Positions 50,706 to 64,000 of a stretch of 64,000 nt of DNA are shown piece after piece. Each line of letters begins with the position of its first letter. Position 1 is the stretch's first letter. The stretch comes from Monarcha castaneiventris obscurior (Eukaryota; Chordata; Aves; Passeriformes; Monarchidae). Location: assembly GCA_026261815.1 (NCBI GenBank), contig JAMPIT010000890.1, positions 7,222,001 to 7,286,000 on the forward strand. The letters run 5' to 3'. The notes beneath the pieces are model-generated. The model did no database searches. It had not been told where the DNA came from and saw only the letters and a list, made by a program, of their open reading frames with translations. Made by a program: the position numbers and the translations under genes.

Positions 50706-53700
50706 TAAAAAGAAGAAAAAAATCGATTTTTACTAACTAGTTTGTTTTTTAATATTTTGAGCATAAAAAAATTAAATATGAACAAAATACAGTAACTTAA
50801 ATGTTGCTGAGGTGTTAATATTTTATAAGTTGTATAAAAATTTAATTAGTTACTTCATTCTGGATCCTTTTATCTATCTAATGTACTGGTTGAGAATATT
50901 TATTTATTTACATATAAATGCAAATGTTTTCAATATTACTTTAAATTCCTGCCCAAAATCCAGCAATATTCAACATGACTAATTTGTGTCACTTTCCATT
51001 TCCTTGCTTCCGTTAATGTGGAATTATGAAGTAAACACTGGCTCCATGGGTAATGATATGTACTAATAAGTCTCATAAGTATTCATATAATGAATAAATT
51101 TTAAGTCTTCCTTCAGATCTGTGGATGAGAATAAAATCTATACATCAGTATCAGCAATTTGTTGTGGTACAACTCTCACAGGCTGATGAGGCTGTGCAGT
51201 TAAATTGGGCTTGGAAATGTCTGTTATCCCTTCTTATGGCAGGGCTGGGCATGTAAACCCAATGCTGCTCATAAGGAATTTGTGTCTTCTGTTGCTCTCT
51301 CTCCCAGAAGCTGGTGGAGGTCTCCTGTGCAGTCCCTAGCAGAGCAGGGAGCTGATTCCTGCTCCTTTCCAGAGTGTTCTTTTTCTCCTTGAACTATGGA
51401 AAGAGCAAGTGTGGCAAGCTTAGCACCCTTTTCCTCATGAACAATGGGTGCCTTCTGTGTTTGCCATGTGTGCCCGTGTTTGCTGAGCCAGATGTGCTGT
51501 GGCTTGCAGTGAAATGACTTGATGTCTGGAAGGGCTGTTCAGCCATGGAAATGAAGCATTGCCATACCCACAAAACAACAGCCTTCCTCGTAATTATAAA
51601 GTAATTCATTAATCTCTTCAACAGAAAGAAAAGTTTAGTGACAAGCAAAGCTTTTATTTCGGAAGGGAGAAAGTGCAGTATATCCATCATTCCATGAGAC
51701 TCTTTAGTGAATGTACAAACTGCTTAAGTACTTTGGCTCTTGGTAGCGTCCTGAAACTTTGGATAAAAGGGGATTTTCCTCACAGGAATTTACTCTGCAG
51801 CATACAGTTCTACAGCTGTAAATCCATGTTTGTGTCTGTTTAAAAAGCCTGTTGACCAGTTTTAGATGAGAGCTGTTAGGAATTTCTGGTTTTCTTGAGA
51901 TTGTCTGGGAAAAAATTAAATATGAAAAATACAATACTTTGTTGAATCCATTGCTAGTGTGTTTTAGAAAGATTGCAAGGGTTTTGACATGTCACTTCTG
52001 TCCTGATTGTAGCATAGTCCATGATGAGAAAATGAAATAATTTTCATACGTGTTTGTCCTGGAATCTTTGGCTATATATAATTCTTGGTATAACCAGAAC
52101 TTACATTTTCATGAGCCATCCCTGTTTTTTTTTTGTGTAAAGCCGATATATTCTGATTAGTAGAAAAACACAAGCATTACTACCCTTTTTCCCCTGCTCC
52201 TTTTGCCTTCAAAAGAGCTCAAATCTTAACTGTTGATATTTAAGTTATCTTTGCAAAATATAACAATTTTTTTCCTCACTGATTTGTCAAAAAAAGAAAA
52301 CTTCTAAGGAAGTTATACTCATATCCTTAGGAAAAATAAACATCAAGTTAAGTCTTAAGAATTACAAAAAGAATTGTTTTCTTCTGAAATATTAAAAAAA
52401 TATATGAGGGGGAAAAGCACTGAATGTATCTATCAGAGAATAATGTGTAGGAAACCTGTAGTCAGCAAAGCTGCTGCAGAACAGAATACAGAACATTACT
52501 ATTGTTTGATAGGTAATACTTCAGCAAAATATTACAGTAAGAGTTGCAGAATATGAACTTTTTCTGGAAAACTTTCTTGCCTGCTGTTTTCCTGTTTCAC
52601 AAGACAAAATAGCAAATAATACATTATTTCTCATATTAAGATTCTTGAAGGCACATTTCTTCCATAGCATTGTCCAGCCTTTCACACATGCATCTGTCAA
52701 TGTTGGCAGATTCTCAGTTTCTTCTGATAGAAAATAGAATTTTATGCACTATAATGTTGCTACAAAATGCAAATTCAGGTGACATTCAATCAAGTCCACC
52801 ATGTGTAAGAAGCACTTCAAAGTTACACACTGCATGTATAATTTTGATTACAGTAGTGAGATAGTTTTACATTTTCAAATGCTTATCCTTGCAAGTTCCA
52901 CCAGTTTTGGTCATCAGCATATGTTAGAAGAAGGTAAAATGAACTCCAAAATGAAATCCCAGTGGTATTCTGGCATATGTTTCTTGTTTAACACTAACTT
53001 TATTACTTCACTATCCTGGAATAATAAAGAAGTAATATTTTTAGGAACTCAGTATGTTGATCAAAAAAAGAGAGCAAACATCTGAGCAAAGCGCCACTGA
53101 GTTCCCCTCCCTGCAAGGATTCCAACAGAATTTTAAAGATGCCAGTGATGCCAGGAAGTCTCAGACAAATCAGATTTTTTTTTCAGTACTTTTTCCTGGT
53201 GTTTACAAGGCCATCAAGGAAAGTGCTACTGGGGTTGAAATACACTTTGTTAGCTGATGATCATTTGTGAATAACATTTTCTTGGTGTTTCTTAACCAAA
53301 ATAACAAAATGCTTCCACTCAGGGTGTTTTTACCTTGAAAATTGTAACTTTTCCAGGCTTTGGTTTTTTGGGGTTGGTCTTTGTGTTGGGTTGTTGTTAT
53401 TTCCTTTTCTGTTGTTGGGTTGTGTTTTTTTTACAGATCTTGATCTAGTATATTCTTGTTACAAAATTTAAAGCCTGCTTTTACAGACACTTGATCTAGT
53501 TGGCAGTTGCCAGAGTAACGTAACATTCTGACTTCAGTATTGGCAGGCAAACAAAGGAGGAATTGACTGTCAAGCATTTTGCGTTTAAATATAATTATTT
53601 CGGATCTTTATTTTGCTGTTTGGGTTGATTTTGTTCCTGAGTTGGAACTAGTGTCTGTTTGAATGACAGACTGTAATCATTTGAAAATGCTGTCTATATT

Positions 53701-56700
53701 GTAGTTATGACTTCCAACATCTTGTATACTGAAAGTACTTCATTTTTTCACAGTTTCTAGTTCTCACTAGGAAATTATAGCATTATTTGAAGATGTATGG
53801 ATGGTGTAGGGTTGCCTAAACTTAAATATGAGTGTTTTAATGAATGTTGTGTTACCACTGTGTTATTAAGGATCAGACCAAGCATTTTCACTTTAAAAAT
53901 CCTTTAAGTAGTTGTTGCCAACATTATAAACCATGCCAGGCCTAAGCTGGCTTTCTTTGTTTTGAGATATTGGGGGTTTTTTCTGAATCCGAAGGAAAGA
54001 TTTTGAAATAATATTATACTTTGAATTTATGTATGTACCAGGTAATCCCCAGTTTTTCAAATGTTAATACCGCAGACTTCTGATTTCAGAGGGGTATTAA
54101 ACAGAGTGTAGTGAAAGCAACAGATTTCACCCTTCCCTAGATAGTAATCGTTTTGCCACAAGGACGTTGGTGCTGTGATCAGCTTTCAAGCAGCACGCCT
54201 TTCTCAACTGCAGGATCCTTTCATGAAACTGCCCACTGTAATCATGCACAATTGTAATATGGCAAGGAAGCAGAGTGGTGATTAAAATGAATTTAGAGAA
54301 ATAAAAACGGACATCTGTTTTATTAAAATGTATTTTAAATTACTGTGAGTTTCTGGGTGTTAATCGTGGAGAGTTTCTCATGGTTCTTGCAGTAGTAACA
54401 TGTATTTTTCCTCTTTTTGGCTGAAGCAAGTTCTAATAGATTTCACTGAAGTAGTAGTAATTTTCCAGTTTCCAATATGAGGAGCTGCACTAACCCAAAT
54501 ACAATGAATCCACAAAATGCTTAATTTAATGAAATTTTTATAGCTTCCTGCCTTCATATAGACTCTGTGCTAGTTAAAAAATAGCCAGAGGCTCCAGTGC
54601 ACCCCTACAGTGGAGCTGCATCCGTTATGGACCATCCATATACTTGAATCTCTTTGCCCATGGCACAGCTTGTTTCCAGAAGGCTGCAATAAGCATGAAG
54701 ATGTGTTTTTTTTTTTTTTGCTGGTGTTGTCTGGGTGCTTTGGCTCTGCAGAAGATGACTAAAATGAAAAAGCTACGAAGATCAACTTGGAATCAGTGAA
54801 AATCATCTTCCTAATTCACATTGGAAGGCACATTGTCAGTAAGAGTTACCACTGTGCCTTTCTGGTTGCAGTATGTGTGTTATGTGTCCTACATTCATAA
54901 GCCATAATATCTGTAGGTTAAACTTTGTAAAAGAACAGCTAACCGCCCGCAGAACAAAGTAGTGGGCTGGTTACTATGCATGATGGTTTTGCCATATATC
55001 AATATTATAGCTGAATCAGTTCCTTTTTAGATGGTTAACCCGAAGTTTCAGCTTTCATTGCATTAATTTTCACACTTTTTGCGTGTGATAAATATACATG
55101 TCATAGTTTTTATCTCCTTTATTAATCTCACAAGACATTCCAAAAGGTATTGTTATTTAATCATTCAGATAGTGTTGTATCCTTCTCCTTTTATACATTG
55201 CTATTGTCAAGAAAAATACAATGGTTTAACCACCATTGGAGGGAATTTTCTTTCACGAGTGCTTCATAGTTAGAAAATGCTTGGCTTTGGGGTTTTTTAT
55301 TGTTTTTGTTCCAATTATTCAGCTCTATGTACTGTATTTGTTTGGACAAAATATCTGCTAAAAATGGTGCATTATGACAAAATAGTTAATGACTTTTTCT
55401 AATTCTCTTTCTCACAAATGGAGAAACTCCATTACACATAATAAAGGATAAAATATAGGCATAATAGAACAACACATTAGACAGAAGGCTTTGTAACAGT
55501 GTTTTCAGCAAAGGCTAGAACTGTTTGTTCATTTATTCTCTATAATATGCAGCTTTGACTGAATGCCTGCACTCTTTACAGACCCAAAGCTTAAATGACA
55601 ATGTGCTCTGTGTAAAACGTGGTGAAGATTGTAACCATTTTGAAGTGCATTTAGCTTAGTAACGTGAAATATCAGTTATTCCCTAAGGTATTGTGTAGTT
55701 GTAGATCATAAACTTTTAGCCTAAATTAAACATCACAGCTGGTTGCCTTAATTTGATGCATTATAGCACAAATGTTTCAACAGCTTGACTAAAATGAACC
55801 ATACTGCAAATTCAAAAGAAGAGCGAAGGTCAGTGCACATGATGCCTAGTGATTTGCAAATTTCCTTTATTTGGATATGTTAAATGTATTTTGTGGAATT
55901 TAGCATATAGGAATGGAATTTGGCAGGGTAAAACAAATAGCGAAGTATGTTCTATCAGTTTTACTTAAAAATAATGTAGTAGAATAAGGAAGTCAAAGTA
56001 GTACTGTCTCCAGTTTTCCTAAGGCAGTTGAAGCTAGAATATCTTCTGGATTGTTAAAACTGATTCTTTTGCATGTTTACATAGAAATATGTTTTCCATA
56101 ATTCATAATCCTGATTTCTAATCTGTCTATACCAGTAAACTTCATTGTTTTTAAGAGCATAATACAGCTGCTACCTTGTTTGCATTTAGGGGATTGCCTA
56201 GTTGAACAAGAGGCATCTAGAGATACCTAATCTGTGGCTGTGTTTCTGGTTGACTAAGAAAACACATCATTCCATGTTCAAAAGGATCTGGAATGCAAAG
56301 CAGCTGCCGTTGCTCCCTATCTCTTCAGTGTGAGTGTAGTGTTAAGAATTCATATCTCTGCAATAGAAAACATTGAATTGAGCTGCCACAAAGGAAATGA
56401 AGGTAGCCTGGGCATATTGCCAAATATGGTATGTTTAATACTGAATGCTGTAATTCTCTGTAGAATTTCTTTTCAATATACACCAAAAATTCATATAGCT
56501 GGTGATTTATCTGTAACTGCACTTGGTGTGCATAACTCTGTACAAGGTTGGGAAACACAGTCCAGCAGTTTTTACTCACCTAAGTAGTAGATAATTCTAA
56601 GTTGTGTGTGCTCTAGGGGTTTGAGCTGGTTCATACCAAAGACTTGTACTTCAAGGGGCAAGCCCTCTGGAGGCTTTAGATTGAAATAAATACTGGCAGA

Positions 56701-59268
56701 AATGTGTTGGTTCAGTTTAATTCTCTGCATTGTTTTCCAACTGCTACCTTGCTTGTCTGACTCAGGTTTGTGCTAGTGGTATTTCTTATAAGAAATGTAT
56801 TCTCATATGATTATATTAATCCAGAGGTTTAGAAAATCTAGTAACAAAGTTACTCTGTGTTCTTCCTTCACCAAACATCAAAATTTTAACCATGCCTTTC
56901 TCATTATCTGGTCTTCTGATCTCAATTGTCAGTGTTCTGGCATCTGTGGTACCTGTACTGACCCACGGAAATATCCCAGTCCACACAGGAACTCTTTGTT
57001 ACAAAGCAAGGTCCACACAAGCCCTGTTGCTGGGAGGTCTGTGCAGCCACCAGCTAGAGTTCTTGCTAGAATACCTTTATGTATGCAGTTAATAACCAGT
57101 GACTGTATCTCCTTCATTACCATCTTTCATGGTTCCCTGAACTCCCAGATACTTATTTTAATAATTTTTTAAAAGTTTTTTTCCCTTTATATTAGAGCAA
57201 CTTTTTTAGTTTGCTACTTCTATACTTTATTTCTGCATGCCTGTTTCTTTGCTCTTTGAAAAGTATGGGTTTTATTTTTCCCCAGATATGCCCTTTTATG
57301 TGAAACTTAAGAAAATATTAAAATCTTGTGATTAGATGATTATCACTGTGTAACAATGAATAGCAGGAATAACTATTGAGAGACTAAAACCCTCTGACTG
57401 CAAAGTAAAGCCTCTGCTTCTTAAACTGCAAGTGCTTGCAAGTTTATCTTTCCACATTAATACTGATGTGATATTAGGAATACAGTGATTAAATTACTTT
57501 GTCACTTGCATGAGATTAAATACATGGTTTTTTTCCTGTTTTACAGCTGAAGCTCTGATGATGATGTTGTTGTAGTGATTTTGATTGATAGTGTTTGGAT
57601 TCAGGCTGTGGTGCTCAAGCTGAAATGTGGTGCAAATTCAGTATTTATAATATATCAACCATAATTGGCTTCAACCTTTGTAGATCCAAGACTTGTTGCC
57701 ATAACTTGAATTAATGACCAAAGGCAGTACTGCACTGAAACATTTTCAATCTGATTCTTTTAACAACTTTAATCATAGAGAGTGTAACTGAAAGTTACTG
57801 TATTCATAAGAAATACAAGGTACGTTGATTAAGTTAAGTACTCATTTGATTGACTGTTTCAGTCTACAAAAGAAAAGAAATACTATCTGTTAAATATTTT
57901 CATAAATAAAAATAAACAAATGGTATGTTCTCTGGAATAAGTTTCATACTTAAAGCACCTATTCTTCAATCTCCAGGATCTAGTTCTCATAGTATTTTTT
58001 TAAATGGCCTTCATTTTTTGCAACTTAATTTCTTGTATTTATGGGTTTTTTTTAAAATGCCTTTACTTCTGTGTTGATGCTTCAGGTTTTCATTAAATTT
58101 AGTTTTACTTGACAGGTTGACAGGAACACTTGTTGCTCATTGGCTTTTGGAAACTTAATTCAGTTAGTGAAATTACATTGTGCTGTTAATATGTAAATGT
58201 TAGCTTAGTCAGATGCTATAGTAAGAGAAGTACTTAACTCCCTTCTCTCTACTCTTCTGGTTTAAGAGCATGAATTTATCATGGAGCCAAGTTTTGGAGA
58301 CTAAGTGCTTGTCTTGACGTATTTTTTTATTCTTACTAAATTTTGATTTCTGGGTCCTTACCTTGAAAATTGCATAAGTCTTCAAATACAATTGGCATTT
58401 GAGAGCCTCCTGGAAGTTAGTACAGATGCGTCCAGAATTTGAAAAGTGGGTTATTTATGGACTTAACAGCTAAATCCAGAGCTGTATTATAATACAAAAC
58501 AAATAAAAACCCCAAACCAGAAGAAAACCGAAAGCCACCCCCACCACACCGCAAAAAACCCGCCCTAAAACTGGACAACTTTGTTATCTGTTAAAAAAAA
58601 GTGCTTTAGAAGTTCTGGTGCTGGCATGGATGCTTTGGAAATGTAAACCTAGACATCCTAATCAAAACGAATAGTCCGACAGTCATTTGTAAGAAATTAA
58701 TTTTACTTCTTGAGAAACCTGTCTCTGAGGCTGGGCACAGAAATTTATGTGCTGATCATACGGAAATATGGTTGAGTACAGTCTTTTTTACACTAATAGT
58801 GTAAGGTGATCACCAAAAATTTGGTTTTATTTAAAAGATCAACACTTACACTATGGGGTCTTTGAATTACAAGCAAGTCCATCACCCAGTTACATGAATT
58901 TCATTTTGATAGAGTCACTTTACAGTGAAAAAAGCCATATTGTTCAAGTACCTTTATCCCAAAGAAATAAGTAAAAGCTATTTCTAAAAGGAATATTGGA
59001 AAACAAGGATATCCTATTATCACTTAGCTCTGCTACATATTTTTAATCAGCTTGCTATTACAGTGATAAGTGAAAAATTCAAACCTGTTTTTTTGTTGGA
59101 TAGAATTAGGGAGAAGTACCTAAGTCATAATATTGTTTATGTGACTAAATTATGGAAATATAATTACAAAACCTTGAAGGAAAATGAAGGCTGCAGAGTA
59201 AAGCACTCCCATGGGAAGTACTGAAGACTGGCTTTGTTTCTGCTCGTGTTCTTGCTGGCAGTGATAAA

Positions 59269-59294
59269 GTTTCCAGGTAAAAGTTTCCAGGTAC
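59269..59294. repeat. Short tandem duplication (AAAGTTTCCAGGTA)
   Basis: AAAGTTTCCAGGTA occurs twice head to tail, the two copies sharing an A. Probably replication slippage. Confidence 0.85.
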
Positions 59295-60785
59295 ATGAGC
59301 CACCTTCCTGCCTCCCCCCTCCTCACCCCAGCCCCTAAAAGCAGGAGAAATTAATCTTCTGATGAGAGTTTATTGCATTTAATATAGTCATTGTATGCTG
59401 TGTAGTTCAGATTTTGTTTCTTTTCTGCCAAATACAAAGTGTATTTCCTCGTGTTTTAAGCCTTGGAAATGTCCCCATTCATGCCACTAATTACTGCTGG
59501 AAGATGGAGGCCTTAGAAACAAATTAAAAAGTTGTATTTCACATGGTTTAATTTTTTGAGAACAAATTAAACACTTAACCCCAAAATGAAACAGCAAAAT
59601 TCCCAAGATATAATAAGTGTTAAGAAAATAAAATGAAGAGTCTGAACTTCATTGAAACTATTGTTGTGGGAAAACTGTCCCTTTTGAGAAATGGTAAATG
59701 TTGCCCAGTGATTTGGAAGGTTGTTACTATTAAGGAATGAATAAGAGGGCAATATGATTCTATGGTGGTATTAAATTAAACAAGAAAAAACCCAAAATAA
59801 ATAAAAAAAACCACCCAAAGTTTAGAAAGCAGTGATCTTTATTATACTAAAAATTATGTCTGTGATGTACAAAACAAATTTTTTGACAACTTCCTACTAT
59901 ATAACTGAACTTAATTTTGGTTTTGGTTGGTTTTGGGTAGTTTTTTATTTCATCTATGGAACCTGATTTGCTGGAATATTTTGTCTGAACTGATGTCTGA
60001 CCGTACTTGATTTCCCACAGGTCCCAAAGCATTTTAAGAAATATGTTTCTACTACCACACTGTTTCACATGTAGAAAATAGTTTCACAGTAGATTACAAG
60101 GTCTAGACAACCAATTTTGTGACATTCTGAATTGTATAAATAATGATACTTGCTCAAGAGTGTAGGAGGTTGTAACTGTTTTTCTCCAGATTTTCCACAA
60201 AGGTTTTTAGTTTGATATTACACTGAAGTATTCTGTCATTGTGCTTATGACTAAAACATGATGATGTGCTCATGGTTCCCTTTTGCAAAGGAAGTCTAAA
60301 GGGTATCCATTATTTTGGAGCTTCCTTTTTGGATGAGGAATGAAGTGATAAGCTGGATATGCTAACCTGACAGATTGTAATGACACAGTACACTTGGGGA
60401 AATCAGAAGTACTGTTCTTTTAGAGTAGCATCCTGAGACTACCACTCAGTAAGGTTAGGGAACAGAAATTCAGAGATGGATAAAGAAACTGCCTGTCCAA
60501 AGCAGTCAGCTGAAACACATGAACAGACAGAACAGAGGGGAGTATATGAACTGTGTGACCTGTACTGCCAGGCAATTTGGTGAGAATCATTGATATAGAA
60601 CATTGAATTTCTGGTGACTACCTTTCTGAACTGCAAAATGAATGAAAAGAGAAGAGGAAAGGGTATCTCAGAGAGAGGTATGGCACATCACATCTCCTTT
60701 CCCTTTTGACCTTGGATCTCTCATTATGTCCAATTTAAAGATTTCCCTGGAAGGGTAGCATCAAAGGCAATGCAATTTGGAGCTT

Positions 60786-60832
60786 TTTTTTTTCTTTCCT
60801 TTTTTTTTTTTTTTTTTTTCCCCTGCCTCAGA
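60786..60832 (+). repeat. Long pyrimidine tract ending in CAG
   Basis: A nearly pure T tract with a few C, including a run of some 20 T, ends in CCCCTGCCTCAG. It has the form of a strong 3' splice site, but no convincing exon follows. It may be the degraded tail of a retroposed sequence or simple sequence. Confidence 0.7.
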
Positions 60833-61131
60833 ATGAATTGCTACAAATGTGTGTTAAATTAAATTCAAAATCTTTGGGGTTTTCTAGAGTGCAAAGCAGA
60901 TACTTACACTCTACCAGGTATAACTTAAGTTGTTGAGACTGTTGTAATACTGATGTTACGGTCATATGAGATTCTGCAATATTTCTTTTGAACACTGTAA
61001 CAAAATTTTCCATCATTTTGACCACTAGCAGTAAAGTCACAGCGCTGCTGGTACATGTAAAATTTCATTCCACTTGTCTGGGGGCACATCCACTGGGGAG
61101 TGCATCTCCTGCTTGCTCACAGTTAATCAAG

Positions 61132-61998
61132 TGTGGTGGGCTGAGCCTGGCTAGGTGCCAGATGCCCACCAAAGCTTCTCCATCACTTGCCCTCCTCAGC
61201 CGGACAGGGGACAGAAAGTGTAATTAAAGGCTCATTGGCTGAGATAAGGACAGGGAGAGATCACTCACCCATTACTGTCACAGATGAACAGACTTGACTT
61301 GTGGAAGTCAGTTTAAGCTATTGTCAATCAGATCAGAGTAGGATAAAGACAAAATCAAATCTTAAAAAAAGCCTTCCACTCACCCCTCCGTTCTTCCCAG
61401 GCTTAACTTTGCCCTGGCTCTTCTCTAGACCCTTGTGACAACATTGCAGGGGGACAGGGAATGGGATTGTGGTCAGTTCATCACACACTGTCTCTGCAAT
61501 TCCTTCTTCCTCATGGGGAAGCTTCCTCGCACTCTCTCCCTGCTCCAGCATCGGGTCCCTCCCACAAGGGACAGTCCAACAACTTTTTCATCATAAATCC
61601 TTCCCACGAGCTGCAGTTCTTCATAAACTGCTCCAGCATGGACCCCTTCCATGGGGTCCAGTCTTCCAGGAACAGACTGTTCCAGGGTCAGTGCCCCATG
61701 GAGTCACAGGTCCTGCCAGCAGACCTGCTCTAGTGTGGTCTCCTCTCTCCATGCGGTCACAGGTCCTGCTGGGAGTCTCCTAGCACAGGCTTCAAACAGA
61801 GTCAGAGACTCCTTTGGCCATCCGCCTGCTCCGTCATGGAGTTTTCCATGGGCTGCAGGTGGATCCTTGGACCTCCAAAGGCTGCAGGGGCACAGTTGCC
61901 TCATCATGGACTTCACCTCAAGCTGCAGGGGAATCTCTGCTCCAGTGTCTGGAGCACCTCGTCCTCTCCTTCTTCACTGACTTTGGTGTCTGTGCATA
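61132..61998 (+). mobile_element. GC-rich passerine ERV/LTR-type repeat (orientation uncertain)
   Basis: The GC-rich block begins TGTGGTGGGCTGAGCCTGGC and runs through landmarks of an abundant songbird repeat: GAGATAAGGACAGGGAGAGA (61239), AGTTCATCACACACTGTCTC (61475), GGGTCACAGG-like units, GCTGCAGGTGGAT (about 61852) and CTTCTTCACTGACTTTGGTG (about 61969). It stops near 61998, before the rest of the family as I remember it, so this copy is truncated. Several overlapping open frames of 60-109 codons occur here only because the block is GC-rich. The exact family name cannot be given without a repeat library. Confidence 0.65.
61545..61960. repeat. Degenerate internal repeats within the GC-rich element
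   Basis: Phrases such as CTGCTCCAGCATGGACCCC, CCATGGGGTCCAG, CATGGAGTCACAGGTCCTGC, CATGCGGTCACAGGTCCTGC and CATGGGCTGCAGGTGGA recur every 30-60 bases. This indicates that the region grew by tandem duplication of a unit pairing CTGCTCCAG with CCATGGG, now heavily diverged. Confidence 0.6.
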
Positions 61999-64000
61999 AA
62001 CATCTATTTAGTGAAAATTTATAAAAAATGTAGTCTTTTTCTGCTTTGAGCCATGTAGGGTCAGCAGGCAGCACAGGGCTCTATTTTTTCCTGGCATGAT
62101 AAGCTAAGGAATCAATATCAGCTAGCTTCTAGGACACGATCTGTAAAAGATTCTGTTTCACTTAAAGCATTCTTACCTGTCTCTGATGAAGCCAAATATG
62201 GTAAATGTGCCAGCTCTAGGGACAGCAAATTAATGAAAAGGGTGGTCTTAGTTTCTCTTCTGAGAACTTGGTAATGCAGGAGTGTGTATTGAGGAGGGGC
62301 ATTGGCTGTGTCCTCCACATTGACCTATTTAATGTCCCAGTCAGCTCAATTTGTTCCATGAAATCTGAGCTGTGCAGGCTATTTGGCTGAAGGCAGAGAA
62401 GTTCTGGCAGTGGGGAAGATGCAGGAAAATAGGGTGAAGACTGGCACCGTGCAGTGTGATGGAGGCTGTGCTGCTCTGCCACTGGTGTGACTGGGAAGTC
62501 CTGTTCTCAGGATGATATTGTGGAGTGGCAGCTGCACACTCAGCTGTAGCTCCACTGTTGGCTGCAGGGTAACTTCCTGGAGCTTGGCCAGATGAAGGAA
62601 TGGAAATATCCCGTGTGAAGCAGGGGTTGGAAGGGGAAGCAGAAAGTGAGGGGTATCATCCTGCTCTTCAGAGGGTTGTCGGCCTTGACTCGAAAGTCTA
62701 GATTCACATTTAGCATATATTATAAAGCAAATGTACTCAGTTTGTAAGTTATCCTGTGATGGAGAAAACAGGTACTGTCCTTGCTGGGGAAAAAAAAAGA
62801 AGATAAAGAGAATAACAAAGAGGCTGTGTTTGTATTTTCATGCCTCAGGACGTTCTAATGCCATTAAAGTATCAGTTCAAAGACAACTTCTGCAGTGAAC
62901 TGAGTTCCATTTTTTGTCCCCTCTGCAACACCTTTACTTTTTCAGAAAGATCTTTGAAAAAGGTGGCAGCCCTGGTACTTTAGAAGCCAGCTGCTGTGAC
63001 TGCCCCCAAACTGAAGTTATTGCAGTGGGGAGAGACCTTGGATTTAAGAGACTGAAGAGATGTATCAGAGAGTGAAGTCTAAAGTGAAGAGCCAAGTGTC
63101 TCACTGGCAGAAAAGGAGCAAAGGTTATCAGTCATTTTGTAGCAAGGAAAGAAAGGATCAGGAAAAGTTACAAAGGAGGAAGGAACAGGTCTACAAGGAG
63201 ATACCATGAGTGGAAAGCAAGGAATACAAGAGATGGTCATCTCAAAATCTAGTGCAGATGAAAAGAGGGCTTGAATTCAGATGAATAGAACTGAGAATTT
63301 TGTGTCAGAATTTTAGCTTTGTAGCATTTGAGTCCAACTCTTAATTATCCTGTTCACTGATAATGAGGAAGCTGCCTGTGCAATGTTGGGGGGGTTAGCG
63401 TTGCTTTTTTTCCTTTTCCCTGTTTTTTTCCGGTGGAATAAAATGCATTATTGGGTCATTATCTTCAACAATGTAAAGATTATACAAATTATACCAGCCT
63501 AACAAAGCTAAGCTTGAATTGCACCACCTCAGCTGTGAGACACCAGCTATAGGACTGCAGATGGTCATCGGTAGTTCTCTTATAACCACAGTTTTATAGC
63601 CACTGAAAAACTAATTATATCCTTGTGTTTCCCATTCCTCGTATTTTTTGTAAGTTCTTTGTCTACATCTCTGTGTGATGGCGTTTCCTTCTATTTGAGA
63701 GTCTGTGTAGTGACCTCCACCAGGACCAGCAGATAAACAGAACAACTAATGGAATGTTATATTCTGAGCAGCAGGTAAAACTTTGCATGTGAATGGAGTT
63801 GAGCTGAATATATAGGATCAAAAGCAATGAAGGAACTCTGGGGTGCCATGGGAAAACAAGCTAAGACTAGGATAGAAGTGAAATGTACTCAGAAGAACAG
63901 AAATAAGGAAAATTCAGCTGTTTGTAATGTCTACCATAGTCACTGTGCTAGAATAGGAGGCTTAAGCTGCCAAAAACAATTATGTCTTTCGCAGGTTGGG

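Larger units (their letters stand above)
31988..64000 (+). other. Downstream intron (continues beyond the window)
   Basis: Begins with the donor GTAAGC directly after the coiled-coil exon. No later in-frame exon with matching splice sites was recognised up to the end of the window, which implies an intron of at least 32 kb. It is AT-rich and holds the CR1 remnants, LTRs and tandem duplications listed separately. The remaining parts (32114-41749, 41926-43261, 43762-50672, 50706-61131 and 61999-64000) show nothing I can assign to a gene. Confidence 0.65.

Noticed and set aside
56795..57172. 125-codon open frame on + strand with an overlapping second frame
   Set aside because: Mixed composition, no domain and no splice context; overlapping frames on both strands suggest chance.
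61461..61980. Cluster of overlapping open frames of 60-109 codons on both strands
   Set aside because: All fall in the GC-rich LTR-type repeat, where stop codons are rare; not a gene.
1..64000. Prokaryotic or phage features, CRISPR arrays, tRNA or rRNA genes
   Set aside because: No regularly spaced repeats, no operon-like gene packing and no RNA gene signatures; the window is vertebrate intron.

Overview
This window looks like non-coding DNA from a bird, probably a songbird (passerine). It is AT-rich and has no operons, tRNA genes, rRNA genes or CRISPR arrays. It carries several LTR-type repeats whose sequence I associate with passerine endogenous retroviruses, plus CR1-type LINE remnants. 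No database search was possible, so family names rest on recognition by eye.

Only one piece of coding sequence is well supported: an 84-base, phase 0-0 internal exon at 31904-31987 on the + strand. It encodes 28 residues with a regular heptad pattern (coiled coil) and has good splice sites. About 32 kb of sequence on each side shows no other convincing exon, so almost the whole window is best read as two very long introns of one + strand gene. The peptide reminds me of the C-terminal coiled coil of the giant gene CCSER1 (FAM190A), but I cannot prove that identity here.

Layout: 1-31903 is the upstream intron. It holds an antisense CpG-rich LTR (about 2747-3232), a sense LTR (about 5624-6206), a block rich in homeodomain-type motifs (about 20270-20770), a fossil CR1/L3-like LINE (about 23990-25030) and an antisense LTR related to the second one (about 29145-29510). 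The exon lies at 31904-31987. From 31988 to 64000 is the downstream intron, with a possible CR1 fragment (about 41750-41925), a 54-base tandem duplication next to a sense LTR with AATAAA (43262-43761), a short CR1 3' end remnant (about 50673-50705) and a long GC-rich LTR-type repeat (about 61132-61998).

No protein-coding gene is wholly contained here, and the long open frames are chance or repeat-derived. I found no clear evidence of a new biological system. The most useful observations are the lone in-frame coiled-coil exon with an open read-through, the fossil LINE, sense-strand LTR polyadenylation signals inside the host intron, and one candidate conserved regulatory block.
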